From Haloarcula pelagica (GTDB lineage Archaea; Halobacteriota; Halobacteria; Halobacteriales; Haloarculaceae): a stretch of 64,000 bases of DNA. Shown here piece by piece: positions 17,907-26,427 of the stretch. The stretch is from positions 186,001-250,000 of the forward strand of contig NZ_CP126161.1 in NCBI RefSeq assembly GCF_030127105.1. The letters run 5' to 3'. The translations under genes and the position numbers were made by a program. The stretch's first letter is position 1. Each line of letters begins with the position of its first letter. A model generated the notes under the pieces. The model saw only the letters and a program-made list of their open reading frames with translations. It did not search any database and was not told where the DNA came from.

Positions 17907-18797
17907 TCAGTCGTCCTCGACTGTCACGTCGACCGTCGATTCGAGCGGCTTGACCACCGCTCCCATGTCCTCGCGGCCGTAGCCGCTGCCCCGTGCCGCG
18001 CTGAACGCCTCGCGGGCCGCGGCCGTCTGCGAGAGCGGGACGCCGAGGTCGCCGGCCCGGTCCAGCGCCAGCGAGAGGTCCTTGTGCTGGTAGTCGACCG
18101 GGAACCGCGACTCGAAGTCACGGTCGGCGATGAGCGCGCCTTTCCCCTCGAACAGCGGGCAGTCAAGCGCCCCGTTCTCGACGACTTCGAGCATGTCGTC
18201 GACACCCAGCCCATTGGCCGTGCCGAACACCAGCGCCTCCGCGAACGCGCCCATCGCGTCGCCCAGCAGGAGGTTGATAAACAGCTTCATGTTGGTCCCC
18301 TGGCCGACCTCGCCACAGTGGACGACCGGGTCACACATCGCCGCGAGGACCGGGCGGACATCTTCGACGACTGCGTCCGGACCGCTCGCCAGCCCGACCA
18401 GCGTCCCCTCACGTGCCGGGCCGACCGTCCCGGAGACCGGCGCGTCGACGAACTCGGCGCCCGTCTCCCGAACGAGTTCGGCCGCAGCCATAGTCTCGGC
18501 GTACCCGATGGTGCTCATCTGGACGACCGTCGTCGACTCGTCGAGGCCTTCCAGGATACCCCGCTCCCGTTCGAGGACCTGCTGGACGGCATCGCCGTCA
18601 CTGACGATGAGACAGACTACGTCGACGCGTTCGGTGAGGTGTTTCGGGGAGTCCGCGACCGAGACGCCCGCCTCGGCGAACGGCTGTTCGCGGTCGGTCG
18701 TCCGGTTGTACACGACCAGGTCGAACCCAGCGTCGTCGAGGTTCCACGCCATTGGTGCGCCCATCGCGCCCAGGCCGATGAAGCCGACCGTTGTCAT
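17907..18797 (-). CDS. 3-hydroxyisobutyrate / tartronate-semialdehyde reductase family dehydrogenase
   Basis: 296 aa beta-hydroxyacid dehydrogenase. The N-terminal NAD(P) fold is GFIGLGAMGAPMAWNL. The substrate motif DAPVSGTVGPAREGTL and catalytic Lys in GQGTNMKLFINLLLG are present, as is the family C-terminal helix with DYQHKDLSLALD. It could be GarR-like (tartronate semialdehyde to glycerate) or act on hydroxyisobutyrate or a sugar-acid intermediate; context in a sugar block favours the former. The ATG at 18797 opens a short divergent region shared with the DUF5799 gene. Confidence 0.8.
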   Translation of the reverse strand: MTTVGFIGLGAMGAPMAWNLDDAGFDLVVYNRTTDREQPFAEAGVSVADSPKHLTERVDVVCLIVSDGDAVQQVLERERGILEGLDESTTVVQMSTIGYAETMAAAELVRETGAEFVDAPVSGTVGPAREGTLVGLASGPDAVVEDVRPVLAAMCDPVVHCGEVGQGTNMKLFINLLLGDAMGAFAEALVFGTANGLGVDDMLEVVENGALDCPLFEGKGALIADRDFESRFPVDYQHKDLSLALDRAGDLGVPLSQTAAAREAFSAARGSGYGREDMGAVVKPLESTVDVTVEDD

Positions 18798-18874
18798 GGC
18801 GCGGTCTTGGGGGCCAGGGGTCTTGTAACTCGGGGCGGGAAACGCTCATACATCAGGCCACCTAACCGGTTGGC

Positions 18875-19324
18875 ATGAGCGACAGCAACTGGACCGACCG
18901 GATCGCCGCCGAGCGGATGCAGGTCGACCAGCAGTTCAACGACCAGGTCGAAGTGTCATCGTTCTCCAGCCAGCAGTGGGGGCTGGTCATGACTGCCGTA
19001 GAGTTCGAGATCGAGAACGCCGACGACCCGGAGTCGGCCCGGATCGTCGCGAACACGTCGAAGCTACCGAGCATCATGCCGGAACTCGACCGGATCGAAC
19101 AGCAGTCGGCGATGGGCGGAGCACCGGGTGGCGGCTCCGGTGGTTCGGGCGGGTCGGGCGGTGGCGGGCTCTTCTCGGGTGTCAAGGACGCCCTCGGCCT
19201 CGGTGGTGGCGGGAACGACGACCGCATAGAGGAAGCCGCCGAACTGGCCCAGAAGTACGCCGAGGAACTACAGGAGCAACTGGAGTCGAACGGCCGGTGG
19301 GACTCGGTCCGCGAACAGGCCTGA
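18875..19324 (+). CDS. DUF5799 family protein
   Basis: 149 aa haloarchaeal family protein of unknown function: helical N-terminal domain (SNWTDRIAAERMQVD, QQWGLVMTAVEFEIEN), a Gly/Ser-rich linker at about 87-115, and a C-terminal charged helix. No enzymatic motif. Confidence 0.8.
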   Translation: MSDSNWTDRIAAERMQVDQQFNDQVEVSSFSSQQWGLVMTAVEFEIENADDPESARIVANTSKLPSIMPELDRIEQQSAMGGAPGGGSGGSGGSGGGGLFSGVKDALGLGGGGNDDRIEEAAELAQKYAEELQEQLESNGRWDSVREQA

Positions 19325-19455
19325 CCCAGAAAACGGCGCCGGCGAACCGAGCAGTATCGTTTCCGGAGCGGGTGTCACGAGCAAAAACGAACACGAACAG
19401 TAGTAAACGATCGATACCGAAAACGGTTAATGGCCGTTCTGGGTAGTTCGGTTAC

Positions 19456-20238
19456 ATGCGACCTGTGGATGACTCCCCGATCGTTCGCGACGACAAGACG
19501 CTCGTGCTGGCTCACGACCACGGGCTGGAACACGGCCCCAAGCAGTTCAGTGGCGTCGAGGAACGCCTCGACCCGCGGGAAGTGTTCGAGATGGCGACCC
19601 ACGACGCCGTCACCGCGCTGGCGGTCGGTAAGGGGCTGGCCGAGACGTACTACCCCAGCTACGAGGACGACGTGAACCTGCTGGCGAAGCTCAACGGCAG
19701 TTCCGACCTCTGGATGGGTGACCCCTACTCCCCGCAGAACTGGTCTGTCGACTACGCCGCCGAACTCGGCGCCGACGCCATCGGTTACACGATCTATCCC
19801 GGCATCAACCGCGAGCCCGACTCCTTCGAGGACTTCCGGCCGGTCCAGGAGGCCGCTCGGGACCACGACCTACCTATCGCGATGTGGTCGTACCCGCGCG
19901 GGCAGGCCGTCAAGGACCACCGGACGCCCGACATCATCGCCTACGCGGCCCGGCTCGGACTGGAGCTGGGCGCCGACTTCACGAAGGTCAAGTACCCCCG
20001 CAGCAAGGAGGCGATGGCCCACGCCGTCGACGCGGCCGCGGACAACCGCGTCCTGCTGTCGGGCGGGTCGAAGACCTCGGACCGGGACTTCCTGGAACTC
20101 GTCGAGGACTGCATGGACGTGGGCGTCTCCGGACTCGCCGTGGGCCGGAACGTCTGGCAGCGCGAGGACCCCTACGAGATCCTCGACAAACTCGAACCGG
20201 TCGTCTTCGAGGGCGCGGCCGCCGACGACGTGCTGTAG
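19456..20238 (+). CDS. fba: Fructose-bisphosphate aldolase, class I (archaeal DhnA type)
   Basis: 260 aa, cleaving fructose 1,6-bisphosphate to glyceraldehyde 3-phosphate and dihydroxyacetone phosphate through a Schiff base. The active-site Lys is in GADFTKVKYP (Lys177, the position known in archaeal class I aldolases). VLAHDHGLEHGP at the N-terminus and LLSGGSKTSD, GLAVGRNVWQ (phosphate-binding loops) fit. Haloarchaea also carry a related aldolase for aromatic precursors (ADTHS), but the neighbouring sugar kinase, 3 bp away in the same direction, favours glycolytic aldolase. Confidence 0.85.
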   Translation: MRPVDDSPIVRDDKTLVLAHDHGLEHGPKQFSGVEERLDPREVFEMATHDAVTALAVGKGLAETYYPSYEDDVNLLAKLNGSSDLWMGDPYSPQNWSVDYAAELGADAIGYTIYPGINREPDSFEDFRPVQEAARDHDLPIAMWSYPRGQAVKDHRTPDIIAYAARLGLELGADFTKVKYPRSKEAMAHAVDAAADNRVLLSGGSKTSDRDFLELVEDCMDVGVSGLAVGRNVWQREDPYEILDKLEPVVFEGAAADDVL

Positions 20239-20241
20239 GCG

Positions 20242-21384
20242 ATGGCGGACTCACCAGCCGACGAACCGGACCACGAGACCCGAGACGCGGTCGCGCAGGC
20301 ACAGCGTGGCCTGGAAGCCGGCTTCGCTCCGGACGCACACGGCCACGTCGTCTTCGGCTTCGACGGCTACCTCGACCGCGTCCGCGAGGTCGTCGCCGAC
20401 CGCTCGGACCCCGAGACCTACGAGCGACTGTCGACGCTCGCTGGCTTCGGCGAGCGCGTCGAACAGTCGGTCGCCGCCGAGAGCTCGCTGACCTTCGAGT
20501 GGCTCCAGGACGGGAGCCGGACCGGCGGCCACACCTGCCACCTGGGACGGGCGTTCGACACCTGGGGGTTCGAGACGACGTTGATCGGGATGTACGACGA
20601 TCCGGTCCGGGAGCCGTTCGACGCGGAGTTCGGCCACCTCGATCTCCACAGCATCGGCGAGCCCGGCGTCACCGACGCCGTCGAGTTCGACGACGGGAAG
20701 CTGATGCTGACCGAAATCGGCGACACGATGGACTTAGACTGGGCGACGCTGGACGAGCGGTTCGGCCACGACCGGCTGCTGGCTCGTCTCGACGGCGCCG
20801 CGCTCCTGGGCACCGGTTACTGGTCCGAGACACCCGACCTGCCGGACGTGTACCACGGTCTCCGGGACGCCTGGGACCGGATCGAGGACCCGCCGGGGAC
20901 GGTGCTTGTCGATCCCGGCGACGTGCGGAAACTCGACACGGATCGGCTCCGGGCCGGCCGTGACGCGATCGGCCGGCTCGACGAGGTGACCGACGTGGTC
21001 GTCTCCTCGAACCGCGCAGAGACGGGCATCCTGGCGGACGCCTACGACGGAGCGACCGACCGGACCTTCGAGGAATCAGCAGAAGTCGCGTTCGACGCCC
21101 TGGGACCGACCTGGTTCGTCGGCCACGGCGTCGACCGTTCTGTCGTCGTCACGGGCGACGGGACCCACAGCGTCGCGGTCCCGGCCGTCGACGACCCGGC
21201 GCTGACGACCAGCTCCGGCGACCACTTCAACGCCGGGCTGGCGATCGGGCGCGTCCTCGGGCTCGGCGCCGCGGCGTCGATCCTGCTTGGCAACGCGGTC
21301 GCCGGCCACTTCGTCAGGACGGCCGATCAACCGTCCCAGACAGAGATCGTCGCGTTCGTCGAGGACTACGTCGAGAAGTTCTGA
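20242..21384 (+). CDS. PfkB-family sugar kinase (candidate ketohexokinase)
   Basis: 380 aa ribokinase-fold kinase. An N-terminal VFGFDGYLDRV strand and a sugar-site GGHTCHLGRAFDTWG motif lead to the C-terminal ATP/catalytic motif SSGDHFNAGLAIG with catalytic Asp327, followed by LLGNAVAGHFV. The sequence is divergent from ordinary ribokinases. It lies 3 bp after class I aldolase and tail-to-tail (1 bp) with 1-phosphofructokinase, so phosphorylation of fructose at C1 is an attractive idea. The substrate is inferred from context only. Confidence 0.75.
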   Translation: MADSPADEPDHETRDAVAQAQRGLEAGFAPDAHGHVVFGFDGYLDRVREVVADRSDPETYERLSTLAGFGERVEQSVAAESSLTFEWLQDGSRTGGHTCHLGRAFDTWGFETTLIGMYDDPVREPFDAEFGHLDLHSIGEPGVTDAVEFDDGKLMLTEIGDTMDLDWATLDERFGHDRLLARLDGAALLGTGYWSETPDLPDVYHGLRDAWDRIEDPPGTVLVDPGDVRKLDTDRLRAGRDAIGRLDEVTDVVVSSNRAETGILADAYDGATDRTFEESAEVAFDALGPTWFVGHGVDRSVVVTGDGTHSVAVPAVDDPALTTSSGDHFNAGLAIGRVLGLGAAASILLGNAVAGHFVRTADQPSQTEIVAFVEDYVEKF

Positions 21385-21385
21385 G

Positions 21386-22294
21386 CTACAGTGTCCGGAC
21401 GGCAACTTCGTCCCGCAGCGAATCGACGGCGTCGAACGACGGGACGCCGGTGCCGGCCTGTGAGACCAGCAGCGACGAGACCGCGACGCCCGTTTTGAGA
21501 GCCGCTTCGTCGCTCTGCCCGGCTTCCCAGGCCGAGAGGACACCCGAGAGCAACGCGTCGCCGGCACCAACGGTGTCGACCACGTCGATGTCGAGCGCGT
21601 CGGCGTACAGGAGTTGGTCGCCCGTCGCTAACACCGCGCCGTCGGCGCCCAGCGACGCCAGCACGCGGTCGAACCCCTGGTCACGGAACGAGCCGGCGGC
21701 ACGCGCACACCCTTCCAGAGTAGAGACATCGGCGTCGGTCGCGTCGCCCAGTTCGTGGCGGTTGGGCTTACACATCGAGTAGCGAGCGTCGAGCCGTCTG
21801 AGGATCGTCCCTTCAACGTCGACGACGGTCTCCCAGTCGCCGGCCGTCGCGACCCGGTCGATGTCCGCGATCTCCAGGCCGGGCGGGAGGCTCCCACCGA
21901 CGAGCACCCAGTCCGGATCGTGTGCGCGGACACGTTCGAGAACGGCGTCGACGACGCTCCTATCGACGGCGGGGCCGTTGAGGTTGAGTTTGTACTCCTC
22001 GCTGTCGGCCAGCGCGGTCGTGTTGAGTCTGGTGATGCCCTCGATCTCGGTGAAGTCGGTCTCGACGCCGCCGGACTGCATGTCTTCCCGGACGAAGCGA
22101 CCGGTGAACCCGCCGGCCAGGCCCGTCGCCACGCAGGGTTTGTCCATCGCGGTGAGAAACTGGGCGACGTTGATTCCTTTGCCACCGGCGTCGTAGCGGG
22201 CGCTCTCGGCCCGCATGACGCGGTCGGGTTCCATCGGCTCGTCGAACTGGACGGTCTGGTCGACTGCTGGGTTGTAGGTGACTGTGACAATCAT
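21386..22294 (-). CDS. pfkB: 1-phosphofructokinase
   Basis: 302 aa, converting fructose 1-phosphate to fructose 1,6-bisphosphate. FruK/PfkB signatures are VTYNPAVDQTV, AGGKGINVAQ (residues 36-45), LVGGSLPPG and VDTVGAGDALLSG with catalytic Asp246. The start ATG at 22294 overlaps the stop of glpR by 4 nt (ATGA), so the regulator and kinase form one operon, as in Haloferax where GlpR controls fructose and glycerol genes. Confidence 0.92.
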   Translation of the reverse strand: MIVTVTYNPAVDQTVQFDEPMEPDRVMRAESARYDAGGKGINVAQFLTAMDKPCVATGLAGGFTGRFVREDMQSGGVETDFTEIEGITRLNTTALADSEEYKLNLNGPAVDRSVVDAVLERVRAHDPDWVLVGGSLPPGLEIADIDRVATAGDWETVVDVEGTILRRLDARYSMCKPNRHELGDATDADVSTLEGCARAAGSFRDQGFDRVLASLGADGAVLATGDQLLYADALDIDVVDTVGAGDALLSGVLSAWEAGQSDEAALKTGVAVSSLLVSQAGTGVPSFDAVDSLRDEVAVRTL

Positions 22295-23052
22295 TCGTTG
22301 ACTCCCTCGACGGCGACGCCGGCGTCGTCGAGCGCTGTCGCGAGCGGGCCTGTCGGCGCTCTGTCGGTGACGAGCAGGTCGATCGCCGACAGGTCCCCGA
22401 ACGAGACGAAACTGCGTTCGCCGAACTTCGAGTGGTCCGCGACGAGGACCACTCGTGCGGCCCGGTCGATCATCTGGGCCTTCACCGCGGCCTCGTCCTC
22501 GTTGGGCGTCGACAGCCCGGCGGTCGCGTCGAGCGCGTTCGTCCCGAGGACGAGCAGATCGAAGTTCGTCCGGTCCAGAAACGCCTCTGCGGTCGGTCCC
22601 ACGAGCGCGCGGGTCCGTGCGCGGAGCGTCCCCCCGGTCAGTTTGACCTCCAGATCGCGGCCCGAAAGTTCCGTCGCTAGCTCTGGCATGTTCGTAGCTG
22701 CGACAAAGTCCGTCTCCGGGGCCGCGCGAGCGACCTCCATCGTCGTCGTCCCGGCGTCGAAGAAGACGACGTGTCCTTCGCGGATCTCCTCGCTTGCCCG
22801 GCCGGCGATCGCACGCTTTGCGTCGAGGTTCTCGACTTCCCGCTGGTCGTACGAGCGTTCGGTCCCGACGGACGAACTGGGGACGGCGCCGCCGTGGGAC
22901 CGCTCGACGCGGCCCTCGGCTTCGAGGTCACGGAGGTCACGACGGATCGTGGCCTTCGAGAAGTCCAGTTCCGCCGCCAGTTCCGCGACTGAGCAGCCGT
23001 CTCGCTCGGTCACCAGTCGGACGATAGTCCGTTTGCGCTCGGCCGGGAGCAT
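22291..23052 (-). CDS. glpR: DeoR-family transcription regulator GlpR
   Basis: 253 aa. N-terminal DeoR winged helix (residues 1-57, VAELAAELDFSKATIRRDL as recognition region, then RSHGGAV), and a C-terminal DeoR effector domain with FFDAGTTTME and GTLRARTRALVGP motifs for phosphorylated sugar binding. In haloarchaea GlpR represses fructose and glucose metabolic genes in glycerol-grown cells. It is the first gene of the glpR-pfkB operon. A TATA-like CGTAAAACC about 28 nt before the ATG fits a leaderless transcript. Confidence 0.9.
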   Translation of the reverse strand: MLPAERKRTIVRLVTERDGCSVAELAAELDFSKATIRRDLRDLEAEGRVERSHGGAVPSSSVGTERSYDQREVENLDAKRAIAGRASEEIREGHVVFFDAGTTTMEVARAAPETDFVAATNMPELATELSGRDLEVKLTGGTLRARTRALVGPTAEAFLDRTNFDLLVLGTNALDATAGLSTPNEDEAAVKAQMIDRAARVVLVADHSKFGERSFVSFGDLSAIDLLVTDRAPTGPLATALDDAGVAVEGVNE

Positions 23053-23119
23053 CCTCGCAGTGTGATTGTTTCGCTTCGGTTTTACGCCTTTCTATCGGAA
23101 GGTGACTGTTTTTGCTCGA

Positions 23120-24103
23120 TTACAGCGCGTCGAGGATCGCCGCGGTCACTTCCTCGGTGGTGCCGTCCCCGCCCAGGTCGGGAGTCCGTGGGCCGGCTTC
23201 AAGCACCGTCTCCACGGCGTCCCGGACGCGGTCGCCCTCCTCGTCGTAGCCGAGGTGATCGAGCAGCATCGCGGCCGAGAGGATCATCGCCGAGGGGTTG
23301 GCGACGCCTTCGCCCGCGATGTCCGGCGCGGAGCCGTGGACCGGTTCGAACAGTGCGTTCTCCTCGCCGACGTTTGCCGACGGGAGCAGACCGAGGCCCC
23401 CGACCAGCCCCGCCGCGAGGTCCGAGAGCATGTCGCCGGCGAGGTTCGGACAGATGACGACGCCGTAGTCCTCGGGGTTCATCACCAGGTGCATCGCCAG
23501 CGCGTCCATGAGTGCGGTGTCGTACTCGGCGTCGCGTTCGGCGCCGACCTCCTCGGCGGTCTCCAGGAAGAGCCCGTCCGTCTGGCGCATGACGTTCGCC
23601 TTGTGGGCGATGGTCACGTCGTCGAAGCCGTTCTGTCGCGCGTAATCGAAGCCGAACTCGGCGATCTTCTCGGAGGCGTCCTCGGTGATGACACGGGTAC
23701 ACGTGGTCACTCCGTCGGTGATCTCGCTCTCGATGCCCTTGTAGACGCCTTCGGTGTTCTCCCGGATGAACACGAGGTCGGTGTGGGGCTGGACCGCATC
23801 GAGTGCGGGGTACGCGACGGCCGGGCGGACGTTGGCGAACGAGCCGACGACCTGCCGCAGCGGGAGGATCACGTCGGCGGCCGTCTCGCCGGCCGCGCCA
23901 AAGAGCGTCGCGTCGGCGTCGGCGGCGAGGTCCGCGGTCGCGTCCGGCAGTGCCGTCCCCGTCTCCGCCTCGACGGCGTCGCCGGCGTCGCCTTCGACGA
24001 ACTCGAAGTCGACCGTCTCGATTGCCTCAAGCACCTCGACGGCGGCGGGTGTGACCTCCTGGCCGATCCCGTCGCCGGGGATCACGGCGATCTCGTGTGT
24101 CAT
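23120..24103 (-). CDS. leuB: 3-isopropylmalate dehydrogenase
   Basis: 327 aa, third enzyme of leucine biosynthesis. [14 protein letters not shown] at the start, [23 protein letters not shown] and [15 protein letters not shown] (metal Asp residues), and [22 protein letters not shown] (NAD site) are all present. The length is standard. It is separated from leuD by about 1.7 kb of unrelated genes, unlike the usual compact leuCDB order, so it probably has its own promoter. Confidence 0.92.
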   Translation of the reverse strand: MTHEIAVIPGDGIGQEVTPAAVEVLEAIETVDFEFVEGDAGDAVEAETGTALPDATADLAADADATLFGAAGETAADVILPLRQVVGSFANVRPAVAYPALDAVQPHTDLVFIRENTEGVYKGIESEITDGVTTCTRVITEDASEKIAEFGFDYARQNGFDDVTIAHKANVMRQTDGLFLETAEEVGAERDAEYDTALMDALAMHLVMNPEDYGVVICPNLAGDMLSDLAAGLVGGLGLLPSANVGEENALFEPVHGSAPDIAGEGVANPSAMILSAAMLLDHLGYDEEGDRVRDAVETVLEAGPRTPDLGGDGTTEEVTAAILDAL

Positions 24104-24176
24104 ATCCCAGCAGAGACGAGCGGGGGGTGAAAGTGGTTCGGTTTCCCGCAGTTGCGGACCGAGCCGGCATCCGGAC

Positions 24177-24572
24177 TCACAGTCCGCCGACGGTCTGGGC
24201 CTGTCTGCGGCGCCGGTCGTAGACGTACAGGCCGGCGACGACGACCGGAGCGGCGACCAGCCAGTAGGTCGCCTGCGAGAACGGGTCCGGCGGCGAGAGC
24301 AGCCCCGCGACAGCGAGGGCGAGGACCGTTCCGACGGCCGACGCTCTGGCGAAGTAAAACAGCGTGTCCGGCCGGTCGACCCGAGCAGCGCGGCGCCGCA
24401 GGAGGAAGAACACCACCGGGAACACGGGATACAGGGGGACGGCGAGCAGCCCCCACAGCAGCGGGTTCTCGTCTCTGATCCGGGCGTCCAGCGCCACCCA
24501 CAGGACGAGCGACCCGACGGTCACGCCCAGCAGGAGGCCGAGCAACGGCAGCAGGGGACCGTGCTGTGTCAC
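24177..24572 (-). CDS. Small four-TM membrane protein, hypothetical
   Basis: 131 aa when read from the GTG at 24572 ([16 protein letters not shown]). Longer upstream reading would pass through a hairpin-rich non-coding region with no hydrophobic or conserved character. Four hydrophobic segments, with a basic RRRRQAQ C-terminus. Family not recognised. It lies between leuB and the HFX_2341-type regulator in the segment that splits the leu cluster. Confidence 0.55.
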   Translation of the reverse strand: MTQHGPLLPLLGLLLGVTVGSLVLWVALDARIRDENPLLWGLLAVPLYPVFPVVFFLLRRRAARVDRPDTLFYFARASAVGTVLALAVAGLLSPPDPFSQATYWLVAAPVVVAGLYVYDRRRRQAQTVGGL

Positions 24573-24659
24573 GGTCGCAGTTCCGGGGGCAGCGAGAAAA
24601 ACACCGCGGTCGTCCGTCACGGACCGTGTGGCGTCAGGGGGACCAGGGGCGGTTCGAAC

Positions 24660-24785
24660 GGGCCTCGGGCAGAGGCCCGCTGTGCGTGTCAGAGACACAC
24701 TCTCACCGCACGCAGTGAGAGCGGGCGCGGGGTGGCGACGCCGCCGGGGTGCCCGCGGTGGAGGGCCGAAGCGGGTGGGCACCCG
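24660..24785. repeat. Array of five consecutive hairpins
   Basis: In a 397-bp gap (24573-24969) five inverted repeats follow one another: GGGCCTC/GAGGCCC (24660-24678), GTGTC/GACAC (24686-24698), TCTCAC/GTGAGA (24701-24720), nested GCGGGC(GGTGGC/GCCGCC)GCCCGC (24721-24756) and CGGGT/ACCCG (24772-24785). This could be a structured RNA on either strand or a long leader of the minus-strand membrane gene. No RNase P or SRP RNA signature was recognised. Confidence 0.45.
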
Positions 24786-24835
24786 ACGACGGTGTGTCGC
24801 CGACCCGTGCGCATCCACTGCTTGGAGGGACCAGT

Positions 24836-24903
24836 ATGTACGTTTTATCTGTATACTCTCGATACAAACGATAGTGTCGATACTATCTATACTACTGGTA
24901 CCC
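24836..24903. promoter_or_regulatory. AT-rich palindromic segment
   Basis: Markedly AT-rich against its surroundings. TCGATAC occurs twice (24859, 24877), GATAGT/ACTATC forms an inverted repeat (24870-24887), and an outer imperfect pair GACCAGTA / TACTGGTA closes the block. TATA-like stretches occur on both strands. Probably a promoter/operator for transcription through the hairpin array toward the small membrane gene. No regulator can be assigned. Confidence 0.4.
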
Positions 24904-24969
24904 GAAACGGCTGGGTGGTCTCTGTACTATCGGGAGTCCGATGACAGCAGATCGACCCGGGGTACCGGT

Positions 24970-25710
24970 TCAGAGCTTGTGACGGAACGCGTGGAGGACG
25001 TTCCGTCCGGTTTCGGTGAGCGAGATCTGTTTCGTGCGACCGACCTCGCGGACGGCGATGTAGCCGTCCTCGGTCAGCGGATCGACGACGTTCGCGTTCA
25101 GCAGGGCGAACTTCGCCTTGTCGTTCGCGGGGTCGGCGTCGTCGATGAACGCCAGCCCGGTCTCCTCGGCGAACTCGATGAGGTCTTTCTTCTTTGCGGT
25201 GTAGCTCTCGGAGTTCCGCCGGTCGAGGCAGTCGAGCACCGCGACCTGGTCGCGAGAGATCGCTTCGATCGGGTACGAGGGCAGGACCTCCGCTCGCTGC
25301 ATCCCGCGAGTGAGTGGCTCCTCGGCGACCGCTGGGACGTGTCGTTCCGGGTGGACGTAGTATGCCGTCGCCGTCGTCGCCATGCAGGCGATGGCGCTCC
25401 CGATCGCCGCGACCTTCGGCCCGCTGGAGACGTTGACCCGGACGATGTCGTCGGGGTGGTCGGCGGTGAGCGTCGTCACGACGGCCAACACGTCGTAGAG
25501 GTCGTGGAGGTCCGTCTCCCGGACGACGATGTCGACGCCGTCGCTTTCGAGGTCCTCGACGAGGGCCTGCTGGTACGGGGTGAACCGCTGGGGGCGCTCG
25601 CTCTGGTTGAGCAAGTAGACGGTGTCGGCGTTGTGCTCCCGGATGGGCTCGACGATGCGGTCGCGCTCGTGACCCAGCGGGGCGATGTGGATCTCGCGTA
25701 TCCGCTCCAT
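24970..25710 (-). CDS. HFX_2341-type regulator: CARF-like N-domain plus winged helix
   Basis: 246 aa. The N-terminal half (EIHIAPLGHERDRIVEPI; RVNVSSGPKVAAIGSAIACM) has the Rossmann-like layout and NVSSGPK loop of CARF/Csa3-type ligand-binding domains. The C-terminal third (residues about 160-246) is a winged helix ending in the wing KQISLTETGRNVLHAF. Csa3 relatives sense cyclic oligonucleotides in CRISPR systems, but no CRISPR array or cas gene is present here. It sits between leuD and leuB, so it may have another ligand and target. Family assignment is moderately sure; function unknown. Confidence 0.75.
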   Translation of the reverse strand: MERIREIHIAPLGHERDRIVEPIREHNADTVYLLNQSERPQRFTPYQQALVEDLESDGVDIVVRETDLHDLYDVLAVVTTLTADHPDDIVRVNVSSGPKVAAIGSAIACMATTATAYYVHPERHVPAVAEEPLTRGMQRAEVLPSYPIEAISRDQVAVLDCLDRRNSESYTAKKKDLIEFAEETGLAFIDDADPANDKAKFALLNANVVDPLTEDGYIAVREVGRTKQISLTETGRNVLHAFRHKL

Positions 25711-25782
25711 GTCGGAGACCCGACCCGACGGTAGATGGGTCTTGGCATCACGGACCGCGCACCCGGAAAAACCGCCCGGCGT

Positions 25783-26427
25783 TCAGTCGTCGGCTTCGAG
25801 GTCCGACCGGCGCTGATCGAGGTACGGCAACTGGCCGGCCGTCTCCTCGATGGCGTTCCGATTGGCCTTCATCAGCGCGGTCGTGTCCCAGATGCCCTCG
25901 ACGAGGGCCTGCCGCTGGGCGTCGTCGACCGAGACACTGGCCTCGTTGCCGCCGTAGCGGACCGTCTCGGCGGCTACGTCGACCTCGATCTCGCCGTCGG
26001 GGTTGTCGTCGACCCACTGCTGGAGCGCGTTGATCGTCTCGTGGTCGGCGGTCACCGTCGGGATGCCCAGCGCGAGGCAGTTCCCGGCGAAGATCTCGGC
26101 GAACCCTTCGCCGATGATCGCGTCGATGCCCCAGCGCATCAGCGCCTGCGGGGCGTGTTCGCGCGAGGAGCCACAGCCGAAGTTGTTGTTGACGACCATG
26201 ACGTTGGCGTCACCGAATCGCTCCTCGTTCATCGGGTGCTCTTTCTGGGTGTCCTCGTCGTCGAAGCGCAGGTCGAAGAAGGCGAACTCGCCCAGGCCGT
26301 CGAAGGTGACGACCTTCATGAACCGCGCGGGGATGATCTGGTCGGTGTCGATGTCGTTCCCGCGGATCGGGATACCGGTCCCCTCGACGTAGTCGACCTC
26401 GGGGATCTCCTCGGTCGCGTCGGTCAT
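25783..26427 (-). CDS. leuD: 3-isopropylmalate dehydratase, small subunit
   Basis: 214 aa swivel domain of isopropylmalate isomerase, partner of Leu[39 protein letters not shown] and [17 protein letters not shown] are the family motifs. The ATG at 26427 overlaps the leuC stop by 4 nt, consistent with equal expression of the heterodimer. Confidence 0.92.
   Translation of the reverse strand: MTDATEEIPEVDYVEGTGIPIRGNDIDTDQIIPARFMKVVTFDGLGEFAFFDLRFDDEDTQKEHPMNEERFGDANVMVVNNNFGCGSSREHAPQALMRWGIDAIIGEGFAEIFAGNCLALGIPTVTADHETINALQQWVDDNPDGEIEVDVAAETVRYGGNEASVSVDDAQRQALVEGIWDTTALMKANRNAIEETAGQLPYLDQRRSDLEADD

Noticed and set aside
24660-24835. RNase P RNA or 7S RNA in the hairpin-rich gap
   Set aside because: Neither strand shows the conserved GAAAGUCC-type or SRP helix-8 sequences I would expect.
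24836-24903. Inverted-repeat ends of an insertion sequence
   Set aside because: Pair is imperfect, only 68 bp apart, with no transposase and no target duplication.
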